From assembly GCA_002483265.1 (NCBI GenBank), contig DLHO01000018.1, positions 239 to 64,238 of the forward strand: 64,000 bases of DNA. Reading direction: 5' to 3'. Numbering within the stretch: the first letter of the stretch is position 1; each line of letters opens with the position of its first letter. This document shows, in pieces, positions 42,362-51,320 of the stretch. The notes under the pieces are model-generated. The model was not told where the DNA came from. It made no database searches and was given only the letters and a program-made list of their open reading frames with translations. Origin of the DNA: Flavobacteriales bacterium UBA7666 (GTDB taxonomy: Bacteria; Bacteroidota; Bacteroidia; Flavobacteriales_D; Crocinitomicaceae). The position numbers and the translations under genes are program-made.

Positions 42362-44641
42362 ATGCGTAATCTCAGAAATCTCTTGTTTTACATTATAACG
42401 ATTGGTGGATTCGCCGCTGTCATTTTTGGTGTCATTCTATCCGGGAAACCATTGGAAGCCGGAAAAGTGACGACCTTCAAACCGGAAGCTACTGCATCTA
42501 CCTGGCAGCAATTCACCGAAACATACTATCACAACTTAACGCACCCCTTAGCAATCTTGCTTCTTCAAATTGTTACAATTATTGTTGTAGCGCGGATTTT
42601 TGGTTTTTTCTGCAAGAAAATTGGCCAGCCTTCCGTAATCGGTGAGATCATTGCTGGTATTTTTCTAGGACCATCATTCATTGGAATGTACTTTCCTGAG
42701 TTTTCTCATTTTGTTTTCCCGGAAAAATCATTGGACAACCTGAAGTTCCTAAGTCAGATCGGCTTAATCCTCTTCATGTTTGTTGTAGGGATGGAATTGG
42801 AATTGAAAACCTTGAAAACAAAAGCAAACGATGCAGTAGTAATCAGTCACGCAAGTATCATCTTCCCCTTCACATTGGGTGTTGGTCTGGCTTATTTCAT
42901 TTACTCCGAATTTGCTCCTGCAAACGTCAACTTCCTTTCATTCGCATTATTCATAGGTATTTCAATGAGTATTACCGCCTTTCCGGTTCTGGCTCGTATT
43001 GTTCAGGAACGGGGCTTGAGTAAAACCAAATTGGGGGCTATTGTCATTACCTGTGCAGCAGCTGATGATATTACAGCCTGGTGTATTTTGGCTGCCGTAA
43101 TTGCAATCGTGAAAGCAGGTTCTGTTTTGAGCGCAATCTACATTATCATCATGGCAATTGCTTATGTGTTCTTAATGATTAAGATTGTTCAACCCTTCTT
43201 AAAACGCTTAGGAGATAAACATTCCAACAAAGAAAGCTTGAGCAAACCGGTAGTTGCCATTTTCTTCATCACCTTATTGATCTCCGCTTTCGCAACAGAA
43301 GTAATTGGAATTCACGCATTATTCGGAGCATTTTTAGCAGGTGTAATTATGCCCTCAAACATGAATTTCAGAAAGATCTTTATTGAAAAAATTGAAGATG
43401 TTTCTGTGCTCTTACTCCTTCCCTTATTTTTCGTTTTCACCGGACTTCGAACACAAATTGGCTTGTTGAATGACTGGCATTTATGGTTGATTGCATTTGT
43501 AATCATAGCCGTAGCAGTGATAGGTAAATTCCTGGGTTCTGCACTCGCTGCGAAATTTGTAGGGCAATCCTGGCGAGACAGTTTGATTATCGGAGCCTTG
43601 ATGAACACCCGCGGATTAATGGAATTAATCGTGTTGAATATTGGTTACGACTTAGGTGTTCTTTCCGACGAAATCTTTGCCATGTTGGTCATTATGGCTT
43701 TGATCACAACTTTCATGACCGGTCCAATGCTCGATCTGATCAACTGGTTGATGCCCGAAAAGAAATCAGAAGAAGAACTTCAGGACAGTCAGCAGCTTTC
43801 TACGAAATACTCCATCCTGCTTTCATTCGGAAGTCCGGAAAGAGGAAGAACCTTATTGCGACTGGCAAACAGCCTTATCCGAAAATCTCCGGAAAATGCC
43901 AATATTACGGCACTTCACGTTTCATTGAGTAACGATTTGAATCAATTCAATGCTGCAGAATACGAACGTGAAAGCTTTGCTCCTATTTCGGAAGAATCCC
44001 AAAAACTGCACATCCCGGTCGTTACATTGTTCAAACCAACAGTGGATATCGACAAAGAGATCACGGATACTTCCAATACCGGAAACTTCGACTTATTATT
44101 GATCGGAATCGGAAGTTCTGTTTTTGAAGGATCACTTCTTGGGCGAGTGCTTGGATTTACAACAAAATTGATTAATCCGGAGCGTTTGTATGAAACAATT
44201 ACAGGTAAAGAACCCTTATTTGAGAATACGGTTTTTGATGAGAGAACCCGTCAGTTAATCAAAAACGCGAAACTTCCTGTTGGAATTGTGATCGACAAAG
44301 ATCTGGAAAAAGTGGAAAATGTATTCCTTCCGATTTTCTCAATCCACGACAGTTTCTTATTGGTTTATGCCCAAAAATTGATTCACCACAGCAATGCGCG
44401 TGTAACGATTATCGATTCTTCAGGCATAGTGAAAACACATCCGGAATTGAAAGAATCTATCCGCATGATCGAACAAGTTGCTCCGAACCATATTTCACTG
44501 CAGACAGAACCGCGATTGGATAAAGATTTTATGCATCAGCAAGATTTAATGTTGATCAGCCACGATAGTTGGAAAAAAACAGTTGAGACCCAAAGCCTAT
44601 GGCTAACAAATACCCCTTCAGTACTTATTCTAAAACCGTAA
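42362..44641 (+). CDS. CPA2-family cation/proton antiporter with C-terminal cytosolic domain
   Basis: 759 residues. After an N-terminal helix, residues about 60-470 form the Na+/H+ exchanger domain: IGQPSVIGEIIAGIFLGPSFIG, FMFVVGMELELKTLK, SMSITAFPVLARI, AADDITAWCILAAV, HALFGAFLAGVIMP and ALMNTRGLMELIVLNIG. The ADD and LMNTRG motifs match the KefB-like/plant CHX subgroup. The rest (about 485-755) is a soluble region of two USP-like alpha/beta halves. It probably exports K+ or Na+ for H+ across the inner membrane. The ion is not determined. Confidence 0.9.
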   Translation: MRNLRNLLFYIITIGGFAAVIFGVILSGKPLEAGKVTTFKPEATASTWQQFTETYYHNLTHPLAILLLQIVTIIVVARIFGFFCKKIGQPSVIGEIIAGIFLGPSFIGMYFPEFSHFVFPEKSLDNLKFLSQIGLILFMFVVGMELELKTLKTKANDAVVISHASIIFPFTLGVGLAYFIYSEFAPANVNFLSFALFIGISMSITAFPVLARIVQERGLSKTKLGAIVITCAAADDITAWCILAAVIAIVKAGSVLSAIYIIIMAIAYVFLMIKIVQPFLKRLGDKHSNKESLSKPVVAIFFITLLISAFATEVIGIHALFGAFLAGVIMPSNMNFRKIFIEKIEDVSVLLLLPLFFVFTGLRTQIGLLNDWHLWLIAFVIIAVAVIGKFLGSALAAKFVGQSWRDSLIIGALMNTRGLMELIVLNIGYDLGVLSDEIFAMLVIMALITTFMTGPMLDLINWLMPEKKSEEELQDSQQLSTKYSILLSFGSPERGRTLLRLANSLIRKSPENANITALHVSLSNDLNQFNAAEYERESFAPISEESQKLHIPVVTLFKPTVDIDKEITDTSNTGNFDLLLIGIGSSVFEGSLLGRVLGFTTKLINPERLYETITGKEPLFENTVFDERTRQLIKNAKLPVGIVIDKDLEKVENVFLPIFSIHDSFLLVYAQKLIHHSNARVTIIDSSGIVKTHPELKESIRMIEQVAPNHISLQTEPRLDKDFMHQQDLMLISHDSWKKTVETQSLWLTNTPSVLILKP

Positions 44642-44739
44642 TTTGATTTTAAGGATAGAATTTTAGAGGATGATATTTTAAAGAATCAATCGAATAAGTC
44701 TGAAGGGTATTTATCTTAAATTCAATTACCATTCACAAA

Positions 44740-44776
44740 AAAATCCCATTCGCCGGTTGACGAATGGGATTTTAAA
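44740..44776. terminator. Bidirectional terminator between CPA2 and DUF4476 genes
   Basis: AAAATCCCATTCG / CGAATGGGATTTT is a perfect stem with an 8-base loop, between convergent genes. Confidence 0.85.
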
Positions 44777-44794
44777 TTTCTTAATCTGTAATTC

Positions 44795-45778
44795 TTATCT
44801 TCTGAATCCGCTTGTGTATTCATTCAACTCTTCAATACTCGATTCAAAGGTAAATGCATCGTTTAATTGATAGTAATTCCCGATATCGTGAGTGTATCCG
44901 TAAGCATATTTAGCCAAATCCAAACGCGTATCTTCGAAGCTGAACAGCAACATCAAACGCTTTACCTGACTGCTCGTCATACAGTTTGTATTGATCACTT
45001 GTTTTGCCATCGTCAATTTAGAATCATCAAAAGATTTTGCTTCGATTGATTTAACCACTTCATTAAAACGACCTTCATTCATCGGATACCCGTTACAGCC
45101 AACATTTCCGTTGTAACCCGGCATCACATAACCGTTTTGAACTGTTCCAACATTTCCTGACTGAACTGTTCCAACGTTTCCGGAGGTTGTTGTGGTGGTG
45201 GTAGAATAAGTAGTTGTAGTACTCTGAGTTTGAGTATTCATTCCCGTCTCATTCACATTGATATTCATATTGATATTCGCTCCGCCAGTCATAGGATCAT
45301 TTACATTGATTCCTACGTTCATTTGATCGGTTGTACCAGGATTGGTTGTTGTGTTAGAAATAACCGTCGTTTGAGTAACCGTGGTTGCCAAAGGTGTATC
45401 GTGATAAACGATTACATTCTGACCACCAATAGGTCTTGGGGCCTGTGCAATCGGAACTTCGCTCATCCATCTCAAAACAGTCTCTCCTTTATTGCTGGTT
45501 TTGATCGTATAAGTAGTTTCTGTTCCCGGATTGAAGTTCAATGTCTTATCAATATCCGGAGTCATTCCATCCGTGAATTTCACTTTCACCTTATAGTATG
45601 GCTGAATAAGGTTCGTAACCCGTACGTTCGTTTCCGGGTTCGGATTTTGCTGGATTCCATTCAATATAACGTAAAATTGCTGCCCCTGCTCAGAGAAAAA
45701 AACCAGATTAGTGTTCTGCTGTGCACTTGACAACTGCGAAATAAATAGTAAAATGAAAAGTGTAAGTAATTGTTTCAT
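44795..45778 (-). CDS. Secreted DUF4476 protein
   Basis: 327 residues. Signal peptide to SSAQQ. Residues about 20-120 form a beta domain (NLVFFSEQGQQFYVILNGIQQNP, YYKVKVKF). The middle (about 130-240) is low complexity, rich in Thr, Asn, Gly and Val, with NVGTVQSGNVGTVQNG repeats. The C-terminal about 90 residues (FNEVVKSIEAKSFDDSKLTMAKQVINTNCMTSSQVKRLMLLFSFEDTRLDLAKYAYGYTHD) are DUF4476, a helical domain common in Bacteroidota secreted proteins with no known function. It converges with the first CPA2 gene. Confidence 0.87.
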   Translation of the reverse strand: MKQLLTLFILLFISQLSSAQQNTNLVFFSEQGQQFYVILNGIQQNPNPETNVRVTNLIQPYYKVKVKFTDGMTPDIDKTLNFNPGTETTYTIKTSNKGETVLRWMSEVPIAQAPRPIGGQNVIVYHDTPLATTVTQTTVISNTTTNPGTTDQMNVGINVNDPMTGGANINMNINVNETGMNTQTQSTTTTYSTTTTTTSGNVGTVQSGNVGTVQNGYVMPGYNGNVGCNGYPMNEGRFNEVVKSIEAKSFDDSKLTMAKQVINTNCMTSSQVKRLMLLFSFEDTRLDLAKYAYGYTHDIGNYYQLNDAFTFESSIEELNEYTSGFRR

Positions 45779-45990
45779 AGTAATGATATTTAAATTTTTA
45801 AAGCCCTAGACAAAAACGATGCCAAATCCGGTTCTGCTTTATTACATCTAGTTTTCCTGTAATTCTGCTAACACAAAATTAGTAAGCATTTCGGGATTCA
45901 ACTCCTCAAATCTTGAATTTCTTTAAATGCTTCAAAATAACTTTTCTTCATTCAAATTAATTAAACGGATAGATTCGTGAAAAATGCGAT

Positions 45991-45998
45991 TACTTTTG
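45991..45998 (+). promoter_or_regulatory. -7 element for the second CPA2 gene
   Basis: TACTTTTG matches TAnnTTTG and ends 19 bp before the ATG; no clear -33 element. Confidence 0.45.
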
Positions 45999-46017
45999 TT
46001 GCGATTATTCCAAATAA

Positions 46018-48198
46018 ATGAACGGGTTATTCGAGCAGTTTTCTAAAGAGTTTCAAAACTTGATTGGTGAGTTTAAATTGCCATTAGAAAACCCGATTCT
46101 TACTTTTTCATTGCTTCTTTTAATCATCCTTTTTTCTCCGATTATTCTGCGAAGAGTAAAGATTCCTGCATTGATCGGATTGATTATTTCAGGAGTAATC
46201 ATTGGTCCGAATGGGTTTCAGTTAATCTCCGAAGCCAACATGAAAACCGGATTCGTAAACATGTTTGCCAAGATCGGCTTGCTCTACATCATGTTCATGG
46301 CCGGTTTGGAATTGGATATGCAAGACTTTAAGCGCTACCGAAACAAATCACTGACTTTTGGTGCTCTCACCTTTTTCATTCCACTTCTTTTGGGTTATCC
46401 AACTTGCAGATATGCACTCGGACTAAATGAAATGGCGAGTCTTTTGACTGCAAGTATGTTTGCAACTCACACCTTAGTTGCCTATCCGATCGTTTCCAAG
46501 TTTGGTATTTCAAAAATGGAAGCTGTGGCAATTGCAGTAGGTGGAACCATTCTAACGGACACTGCCGTTTTAATCATTTTAGCTGTTATTTCAGGTTCTG
46601 ATAATGGTGTAATAAATACGAGTGTTTTAGTGCATTTGGGTATTACCCTTTCCATTTTCAGTTTGATCATGTTCTGGGGAGTTCCCAAAATTTCACGCTG
46701 GTTTCTCAGTAAACTGGAATCTGAAAAGTCTTCCCAATTCATCTATGTACTATCGATTCTCTTCTTCGCTGCGTTCTTAGCGGAAGTTGCCGGAATAGAA
46801 GGAATTATTGGTGCTTTCGTTGCCGGTTTGGTCATGAATCGATTGATTCCTCATTCTTCCACTTTGATGAACCGGATTGAATTTATCGGAAATGCCTTGT
46901 TCATCCCTTTCTTTCTGATTTCAATCGGAATGGTGGTAAATGTAAAAGCATTGGCAAACGAACCATGGGCTTGGGCAGTTGCCGGAATCTTAAGTGCTTT
47001 TGCCATTTTCAGCAAATTCATAGCCGCATTGATTACTCAGCTCGTATTTAAAATGAGCAGACCTGAAAGACAAATTATCTTTGGATTAAGCACCGCGCAT
47101 GCAGCTGCAACCCTGGCTGTTATCAATGTCGGATATACCATGGGAATCCTGAATATTGAAATTGTCAACGGAACCGTTATCCTCATTTTGATCACCAGCA
47201 TGACAGCTTCTTTTGTCACTGAAAATGCCGGAAAAAAATTGCTCATCTCACAAACCAAAAACGAACCATTGGAAGGGCCTTCCATGCGAAGCCAGCATGT
47301 CTTGGTTGCTGCAAATGAGTTGCGTGGAAACGAATCTTTGCTCGATTTCTCTGTTCTGATTACCGATAAAACGGTGATGAATCCCATTTCAGTAGTGAGT
47401 GTTTTGGAAAATGATCAGGAAGCAGAGATGCGCATTCGCCGCTCCAGAAAACACATCGATGATTTTATCACACATTACAACAGCGGAGAGATCAATGTCC
47501 ACGCGATGGCAACGATTGACCACAATTTATCGAGTGGAATTGCACGCGTTTCGAAAGAATTGGTAGCCGATATTGTATTGATCAATGACAATTCAAAAGC
47601 CAACCTGCTCCAAAGATTAATTGGAGACGACCGCGATCATTTATTGAATGTTTGTGAGAAAACGGTTTTCTTCTGTCACTTCAATCATGCATTTGCCAGT
47701 TACCGCAAAATTTCCGTGGTTTGTCCCGTTTACGCCGAATTGGAACAGGAATGTAATCAATGGCTGGAACGGATCATGCGCATTTCAAAAGAATTGAATT
47801 TGGATATCGATGTATATAGCACCCGTGAAACATTTGAAAAATTCAAAGCATACAGAACTTACCGGAAATTTGCTGCGGATCTGACTCATTTCCCAATCGA
47901 ATCTCCTGAAGAAATCCTGGAGAAATTGGCGAAATTTGGTGATAATCAATTATTTGTATCCGTTTTTGCCCGTTCAGGGTCTGTCTCCGCATTTACAGGA
48001 ATGGAATCTTTGCCTCAACGCATGGAAAAAGAAAATGCAAACCTGGATCACATCTTCATTTATCCTTCTCAAAGCGCATCGGATCTATCATATTCAGCTT
48101 ACGACGATATGAGTGGAAGTCCGCTAGCTGCAGGTGTTGAAACCATTCAACGCTTGTCGAAAGAAGTCGGTGGGATGTTTAAGAAGAATGAGGAGTAG
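46018..48198 (+). CDS. CPA2-family cation/proton antiporter with C-terminal cytosolic domain
   Basis: 726 residues. Exchanger domain about 25-405: KIPALIGLIISGVIIGPNGFQLI, IMFMAGLELDMQDFKRY, ATHTLVAYPIVSKFG, GGTILTDTAVLIILAV, GIIGAFVAGLVMNRLI and GLSTAHAAATLAVINVG. The C-terminal 310 residues are a soluble USP-like region. It differs from the first antiporter in the membrane motifs (TDTAVL in place of ADDITA, STAHAA in place of MNTRG), so the two probably carry different ions or work under different conditions. It has its own promoter. Confidence 0.9.
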   Translation: MNGLFEQFSKEFQNLIGEFKLPLENPILTFSLLLLIILFSPIILRRVKIPALIGLIISGVIIGPNGFQLISEANMKTGFVNMFAKIGLLYIMFMAGLELDMQDFKRYRNKSLTFGALTFFIPLLLGYPTCRYALGLNEMASLLTASMFATHTLVAYPIVSKFGISKMEAVAIAVGGTILTDTAVLIILAVISGSDNGVINTSVLVHLGITLSIFSLIMFWGVPKISRWFLSKLESEKSSQFIYVLSILFFAAFLAEVAGIEGIIGAFVAGLVMNRLIPHSSTLMNRIEFIGNALFIPFFLISIGMVVNVKALANEPWAWAVAGILSAFAIFSKFIAALITQLVFKMSRPERQIIFGLSTAHAAATLAVINVGYTMGILNIEIVNGTVILILITSMTASFVTENAGKKLLISQTKNEPLEGPSMRSQHVLVAANELRGNESLLDFSVLITDKTVMNPISVVSVLENDQEAEMRIRRSRKHIDDFITHYNSGEINVHAMATIDHNLSSGIARVSKELVADIVLINDNSKANLLQRLIGDDRDHLLNVCEKTVFFCHFNHAFASYRKISVVCPVYAELEQECNQWLERIMRISKELNLDIDVYSTRETFEKFKAYRTYRKFAADLTHFPIESPEEILEKLAKFGDNQLFVSVFARSGSVSAFTGMESLPQRMEKENANLDHIFIYPSQSASDLSYSAYDDMSGSPLAAGVETIQRLSKEVGGMFKKNEE

Positions 48199-48242
48199 CA
48201 AATTCGTCAAACTTCCATATCTTCATCCCAAAATACAAAACC

Positions 48243-48887
48243 ATGAAAAATCAGTTGCTGCCGATAATCCTACTATTTGTAAATTCTCTTGCTTTCGGAC
48301 AAAGTTCAATTGAAATAATTGTCCCGCCATTTCAGGATAAATACGCTGAATTTGTGAAGAAACTGGAAGCCGGAGAAACGGATATAAACTATCAGGATTT
48401 TCGTTATAGTTTTATTGAAAGCGAACAGTTTGTCATTGCAAGCGGAAAATCAGAAGAGCTCGACAGCCTCAAAAAGGAAATTTATGCTCAGATGGATAAA
48501 TCAAATACTTCAGGGGTTATCGATATCACCAAACAGATGTTAAGTATTGATTATACCAACATGGCGGCTCACAAAATATTACGTCAGACCTATAAAATGA
48601 TTGGAGATACTGCAAATGCAAGTAAATACAAAACTATTCAATTCGGCCTGCTAAATTCTATTGTGAAAAATGGAAATGGCCAGACCTGTGAAACAGCATG
48701 GCCGGTCATTCAGGTTTCTGAAGAATATTTCATTCTCCAAATGGTGGGTGCAGAATTACAAGAGCAAAGTATAGAACGAAAGGGTGGCTTATGTGATCGA
48801 ATGGAAGTGAAATTAGATGGTAAAAAGAAAACCTATTATTTCGAGACTACAAAAGTATTTGAGGGTTACAAAAAAATTGGACTTTAA
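48243..48887 (+). CDS. Secreted DUF4919-like protein
   Basis: 214 residues. Signal peptide to AFGQ, then a helical region (FVKKLEAGETDINYQDFRYSFIESEQFV; DITKQMLSIDYTNMAAHKILRQTYKMIGD, about 35-130) and a beta part with GNGQTCETAWPVIQVSEEYFIL and GGLCDRMEVKLDGKKKTYYFETTKVFEGYKK. This matches the DUF4919 pattern known from Bacteroidota. Function unknown. The next gene starts 17 bp later and may be co-transcribed. Confidence 0.78.
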   Translation: MKNQLLPIILLFVNSLAFGQSSIEIIVPPFQDKYAEFVKKLEAGETDINYQDFRYSFIESEQFVIASGKSEELDSLKKEIYAQMDKSNTSGVIDITKQMLSIDYTNMAAHKILRQTYKMIGDTANASKYKTIQFGLLNSIVKNGNGQTCETAWPVIQVSEEYFILQMVGAELQEQSIERKGGLCDRMEVKLDGKKKTYYFETTKVFEGYKKIGL

Positions 48888-48904
48888 TATCAAATCAACA
48901 AACC

Positions 48905-49624
48905 ATGTCAAGAATTACTTCTCTTTTTTTTATTTTGGTAATTCTATTTCTATATGGTTGCCAGAACAATCAATCACAAGAAATTAAAGTAGAAGACCCC
49001 CTTCCTTTTCCAACAGTACTGGACACCTTTAACATTCAGTCATTTATGAATCATTTTAAAGAACAAAATCCGCAATGGCTATCAACTGCAGATTACACAT
49101 TCAATTATATCGGACACAAAAAAGACAGTATTTTTATTCTTCCTTATATCTCTTTCAATAGCTCTTCAGGAGAAAGTCTCAATCCACTCATGATACCAAC
49201 AAAAAAATATTATTTGGAATATGGGGAAAAACGAAACTATAAAACGACTGCTGAATCAGCTATTGAAATACGAATAAATACTGGCAAAAAAATAGCTGGT
49301 TATTACCCAATTATGCTCACCAATATAGATTCTGACACTTGTTTCATAGGATCCGAAAATTCTATACCAATGATCATGGAAGCAAGAGATAAACAAGGGA
49401 AGTGGAAACCGATTCAGCAATACTATGGAAATGGATGCAGAACAGGAGTTGGATATATTTTTCTTCCACCCAATCACATTGCGATTACGTTAGCTCCTAT
49501 TTTCAAAGGAGATTACAAAACAAGACTCAGACTGAAATATGGTAAGAATTATTCCAAACCTTTTGAGGGCAATATTCATTATTCACAATTTGAATACGAA
49601 CTAAGATCCCATTATCCCTATTAA
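48905..49624 (+). CDS. Hypothetical lipoprotein, 239 aa
   Basis: A lipobox is clear: FFILVILFLYGC, Cys19, QNNQSQE. The mature protein is beta-rich with DSIFILPYISFNSSSGES and a Cys pair (DTCFIG... GCRTGVGYIFLPPNH). I do not recognise the family. It follows the DUF4919 gene and faces a minus-strand membrane protein. Confidence 0.75.
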   Translation: MSRITSLFFILVILFLYGCQNNQSQEIKVEDPLPFPTVLDTFNIQSFMNHFKEQNPQWLSTADYTFNYIGHKKDSIFILPYISFNSSSGESLNPLMIPTKKYYLEYGEKRNYKTTAESAIEIRINTGKKIAGYYPIMLTNIDSDTCFIGSENSIPMIMEARDKQGKWKPIQQYYGNGCRTGVGYIFLPPNHIAITLAPIFKGDYKTRLRLKYGKNYSKPFEGNIHYSQFEYELRSHYPY

Positions 49625-49643
49625 GTTAGCAATTGAAAGATGG

Positions 49644-50030
49644 TTATTTGAATAAAGCCTGACCGACCCAGAACCAAAGCGCCGGTACCACCATTAAAAC
49701 AATCTGAAAGATCACATCCAACCAGCTGTCGTCTGTATGTAAATAATGACCACGCCAGCTTATGAAAAGGTGTCGTCCTTTTATTTTTAGCATGAACCTG
49801 TCAAATAATTTATACAACCCTAACACTATTGTTGAATTGACTGCAGCCACAAACCAAAACACATCATATTTCCCCAAATCGTTTTGGACAATTTCGTAAG
49901 CAATCCAGGGAAACAGCAAAGACGCTAGTAACATCGACCAATAAACGATCTCGGATCTCAAGATATATGACAATGGTGTAGTGAATAGAACCAAGGGTAT
50001 TATTACGGCCAAAGCGGCTAGTACATTCAT
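49644..50030 (-). CDS. Small inner-membrane protein, 128 aa
   Basis: Four hydrophobic segments (about 3-22, 28-45, 55-72, 107-125) with a cytosolic or periplasmic loop RFMLKIKGRHLFISWRGHYLHTDDSW. No family recognised. It sits 30 bp after the MmcQ/YjbR gene on the same strand and is likely co-transcribed with it. Confidence 0.7.
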   Translation of the reverse strand: MNVLAALAVIIPLVLFTTPLSYILRSEIVYWSMLLASLLFPWIAYEIVQNDLGKYDVFWFVAAVNSTIVLGLYKLFDRFMLKIKGRHLFISWRGHYLHTDDSWLDVIFQIVLMVVPALWFWVGQALFK

Positions 50031-50059
50031 TTTTTAAGTTAATTCCAACAAAATTAAGA

Positions 50060-50398
50060 TTAATCTCCAATCAACTCCACCAACTTTCTAGGCGCCACAT
50101 TCACATACGAAGCCTTCACAATGTCTTTCAGAAAATCTTCATCTACTTTTTCAAAATAAACCCGTGTCCAGCCCTGTAAGCCCCATTTGTTTGGAACCGG
50201 ATGACAGGCACTCTCATCCCATTTACAGAAAAGTGTTTGCTGAATTGCCGTTAATTTCACCACAAAGAAGCCTTCGTCCACGCTTACTGTGGCAACAATT
50301 TTCTTTTTAACCCGATAAGATTTTTTTTCGAAATGTGGCTCTTCAGTCACTTCCGGAAGAGATAGCACATACTTATGAAGCGTAGAAAAATTGGTCAT
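50060..50398 (-). CDS. MmcQ/YjbR family protein
   Basis: 112 residues. The sequence follows the family: LHKYVLSLPEVTEEPHFEKKSYRVKKKIVATV, FFVVKLTAIQQTLFC, and HPVPNKWGLQGWTRVYFEKVDEDFLKDIVKASYVNVAPRKL. The fold is the CyaY-like alpha/beta type and DNA binding has been suggested for relatives, but the role is unsettled. It is first of a two-gene minus-strand unit. Confidence 0.86.
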   Translation of the reverse strand: MTNFSTLHKYVLSLPEVTEEPHFEKKSYRVKKKIVATVSVDEGFFVVKLTAIQQTLFCKWDESACHPVPNKWGLQGWTRVYFEKVDEDFLKDIVKASYVNVAPRKLVELIGD

Positions 50399-50478
50399 GT
50401 TTTAGCAACTTAACTGCTAATATATCGTTTCCAGTTCATAAGGAAGAATTTTAATTGTTCTAAAACTTTAAAATAACC

Positions 50479-50847
50479 ATGGCTATTATTCTGAATTTCA
50501 TCGCTTTTATTGGCTGCATTATTTGGTTTCACCGCTTGATTCAAAAACCGGGTCACAAATTAATTCTTCCCGTTATTTTGGTCTATTTGGCGGGAGTAAT
50601 CTTCAGCTTCATACTCTCATTTGTCCTACAACACGATTACCTCGACGGATTGCTTCATATGATCATAAGTGGAGTTTCCATCCTGATATTCTGGCTCTGG
50701 ACAACCATTGTCTTAATTGTGAAATATGCTAAAAGAGATCAAATCCGATTGCTTTTAATTGATCTGGCGCAAACAAGCGCACTTCTGATTGTCCCGCTGG
50801 CAATTGTACTTTTGATCAGCAATGCTTCATTCAAAATTGGAGGATAA
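50479..50847 (+). CDS. Small membrane protein, 122 aa
   Basis: Four predicted membrane helices (about 3-18, 28-48, 55-80, 94-116), mostly Leu, Ile and Val, with short charged loops (KYAKRDQIR). It is divergent from the MmcQ/YjbR gene by 80 bp. I do not recognise the family. Confidence 0.7.
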   Translation: MAIILNFIAFIGCIIWFHRLIQKPGHKLILPVILVYLAGVIFSFILSFVLQHDYLDGLLHMIISGVSILIFWLWTTIVLIVKYAKRDQIRLLLIDLAQTSALLIVPLAIVLLISNASFKIGG

Positions 50848-50880
50848 AAAAATCCTGACTCCAACGAAGGAATCAGGATC
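50842..50880 (-). terminator. Terminator of the HMA gene (minus strand)
   Basis: ATCCTGA and TCAGGAT arms with further pairing inside; read on the minus strand the stem is followed by a run of seven T. Confidence 0.8.
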
Positions 50881-50902
50881 ATATTCACCATTAATCAGTC
50901 AA

Positions 50903-51259
50903 TCAATGACCGCCATGCTCCATACCACCAGCTTTACAGCACGCAGGTAATTTTTCATATGCTACAGGATCAGCCTTTACCTCATCTGCGTTGTATCCCA
51001 ACAAGGAAAGCTGCTTCTTGATCTCTTCCAATGAAATCACATCATTTTTGAATTTCACCGTTAATTTCCGCGAGGGTACATCCAATTCTGCGAATTTCAC
51101 TCCTTTGGTATAATTCAGAGCACCTTCAATGCGTTCTTTACATTCGCCACATTCAGCACTGGTCATGATTACAACGGTTTCTATTTTAGCAGCTGATTTC
51201 TGACTGAATCCAAAACTGCTTACAAACAAAAGGGCTAATAATAACATACTATTTTTCAT
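50903..51259 (-). CDS. Periplasmic heavy-metal-associated (HMA) domain protein
   Basis: 118 residues. Signal peptide to FGFSQ, then an HMA ferredoxin-like domain (about 25-95) with metal-binding Cys37 and Cys40 in SAECGECKERIEGAL and the LSLLGYNADEV end. A Cys/His-rich tail, ACCKAGGMEHGGH, adds probable metal ligands. The CGEC variant replaces the more usual MxCxxC. It is the last gene of a minus-strand run after a TonB receptor and a HYC_CC_PP protein, so I infer a role in Cu or Zn handling in the periplasm. Confidence 0.87.
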   Translation of the reverse strand: MKNSMLLLALLFVSSFGFSQKSAAKIETVVIMTSAECGECKERIEGALNYTKGVKFAELDVPSRKLTVKFKNDVISLEEIKKQLSLLGYNADEVKADPVAYEKLPACCKAGGMEHGGH

Positions 51260-51320
51260 CTGACTCTATTTAATTTCTATAAATCCTGAAGTGTTCCGCC
51301 ACTGCGAATCTACTTCGTGG

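Noticed and set aside
45230..45730. 166-codon ORF on the plus strand
   Set aside because: Antisense to the DUF4476 gene; composition is a mirror of its Thr/Asn repeats (Arg/Ile/Ser-rich).
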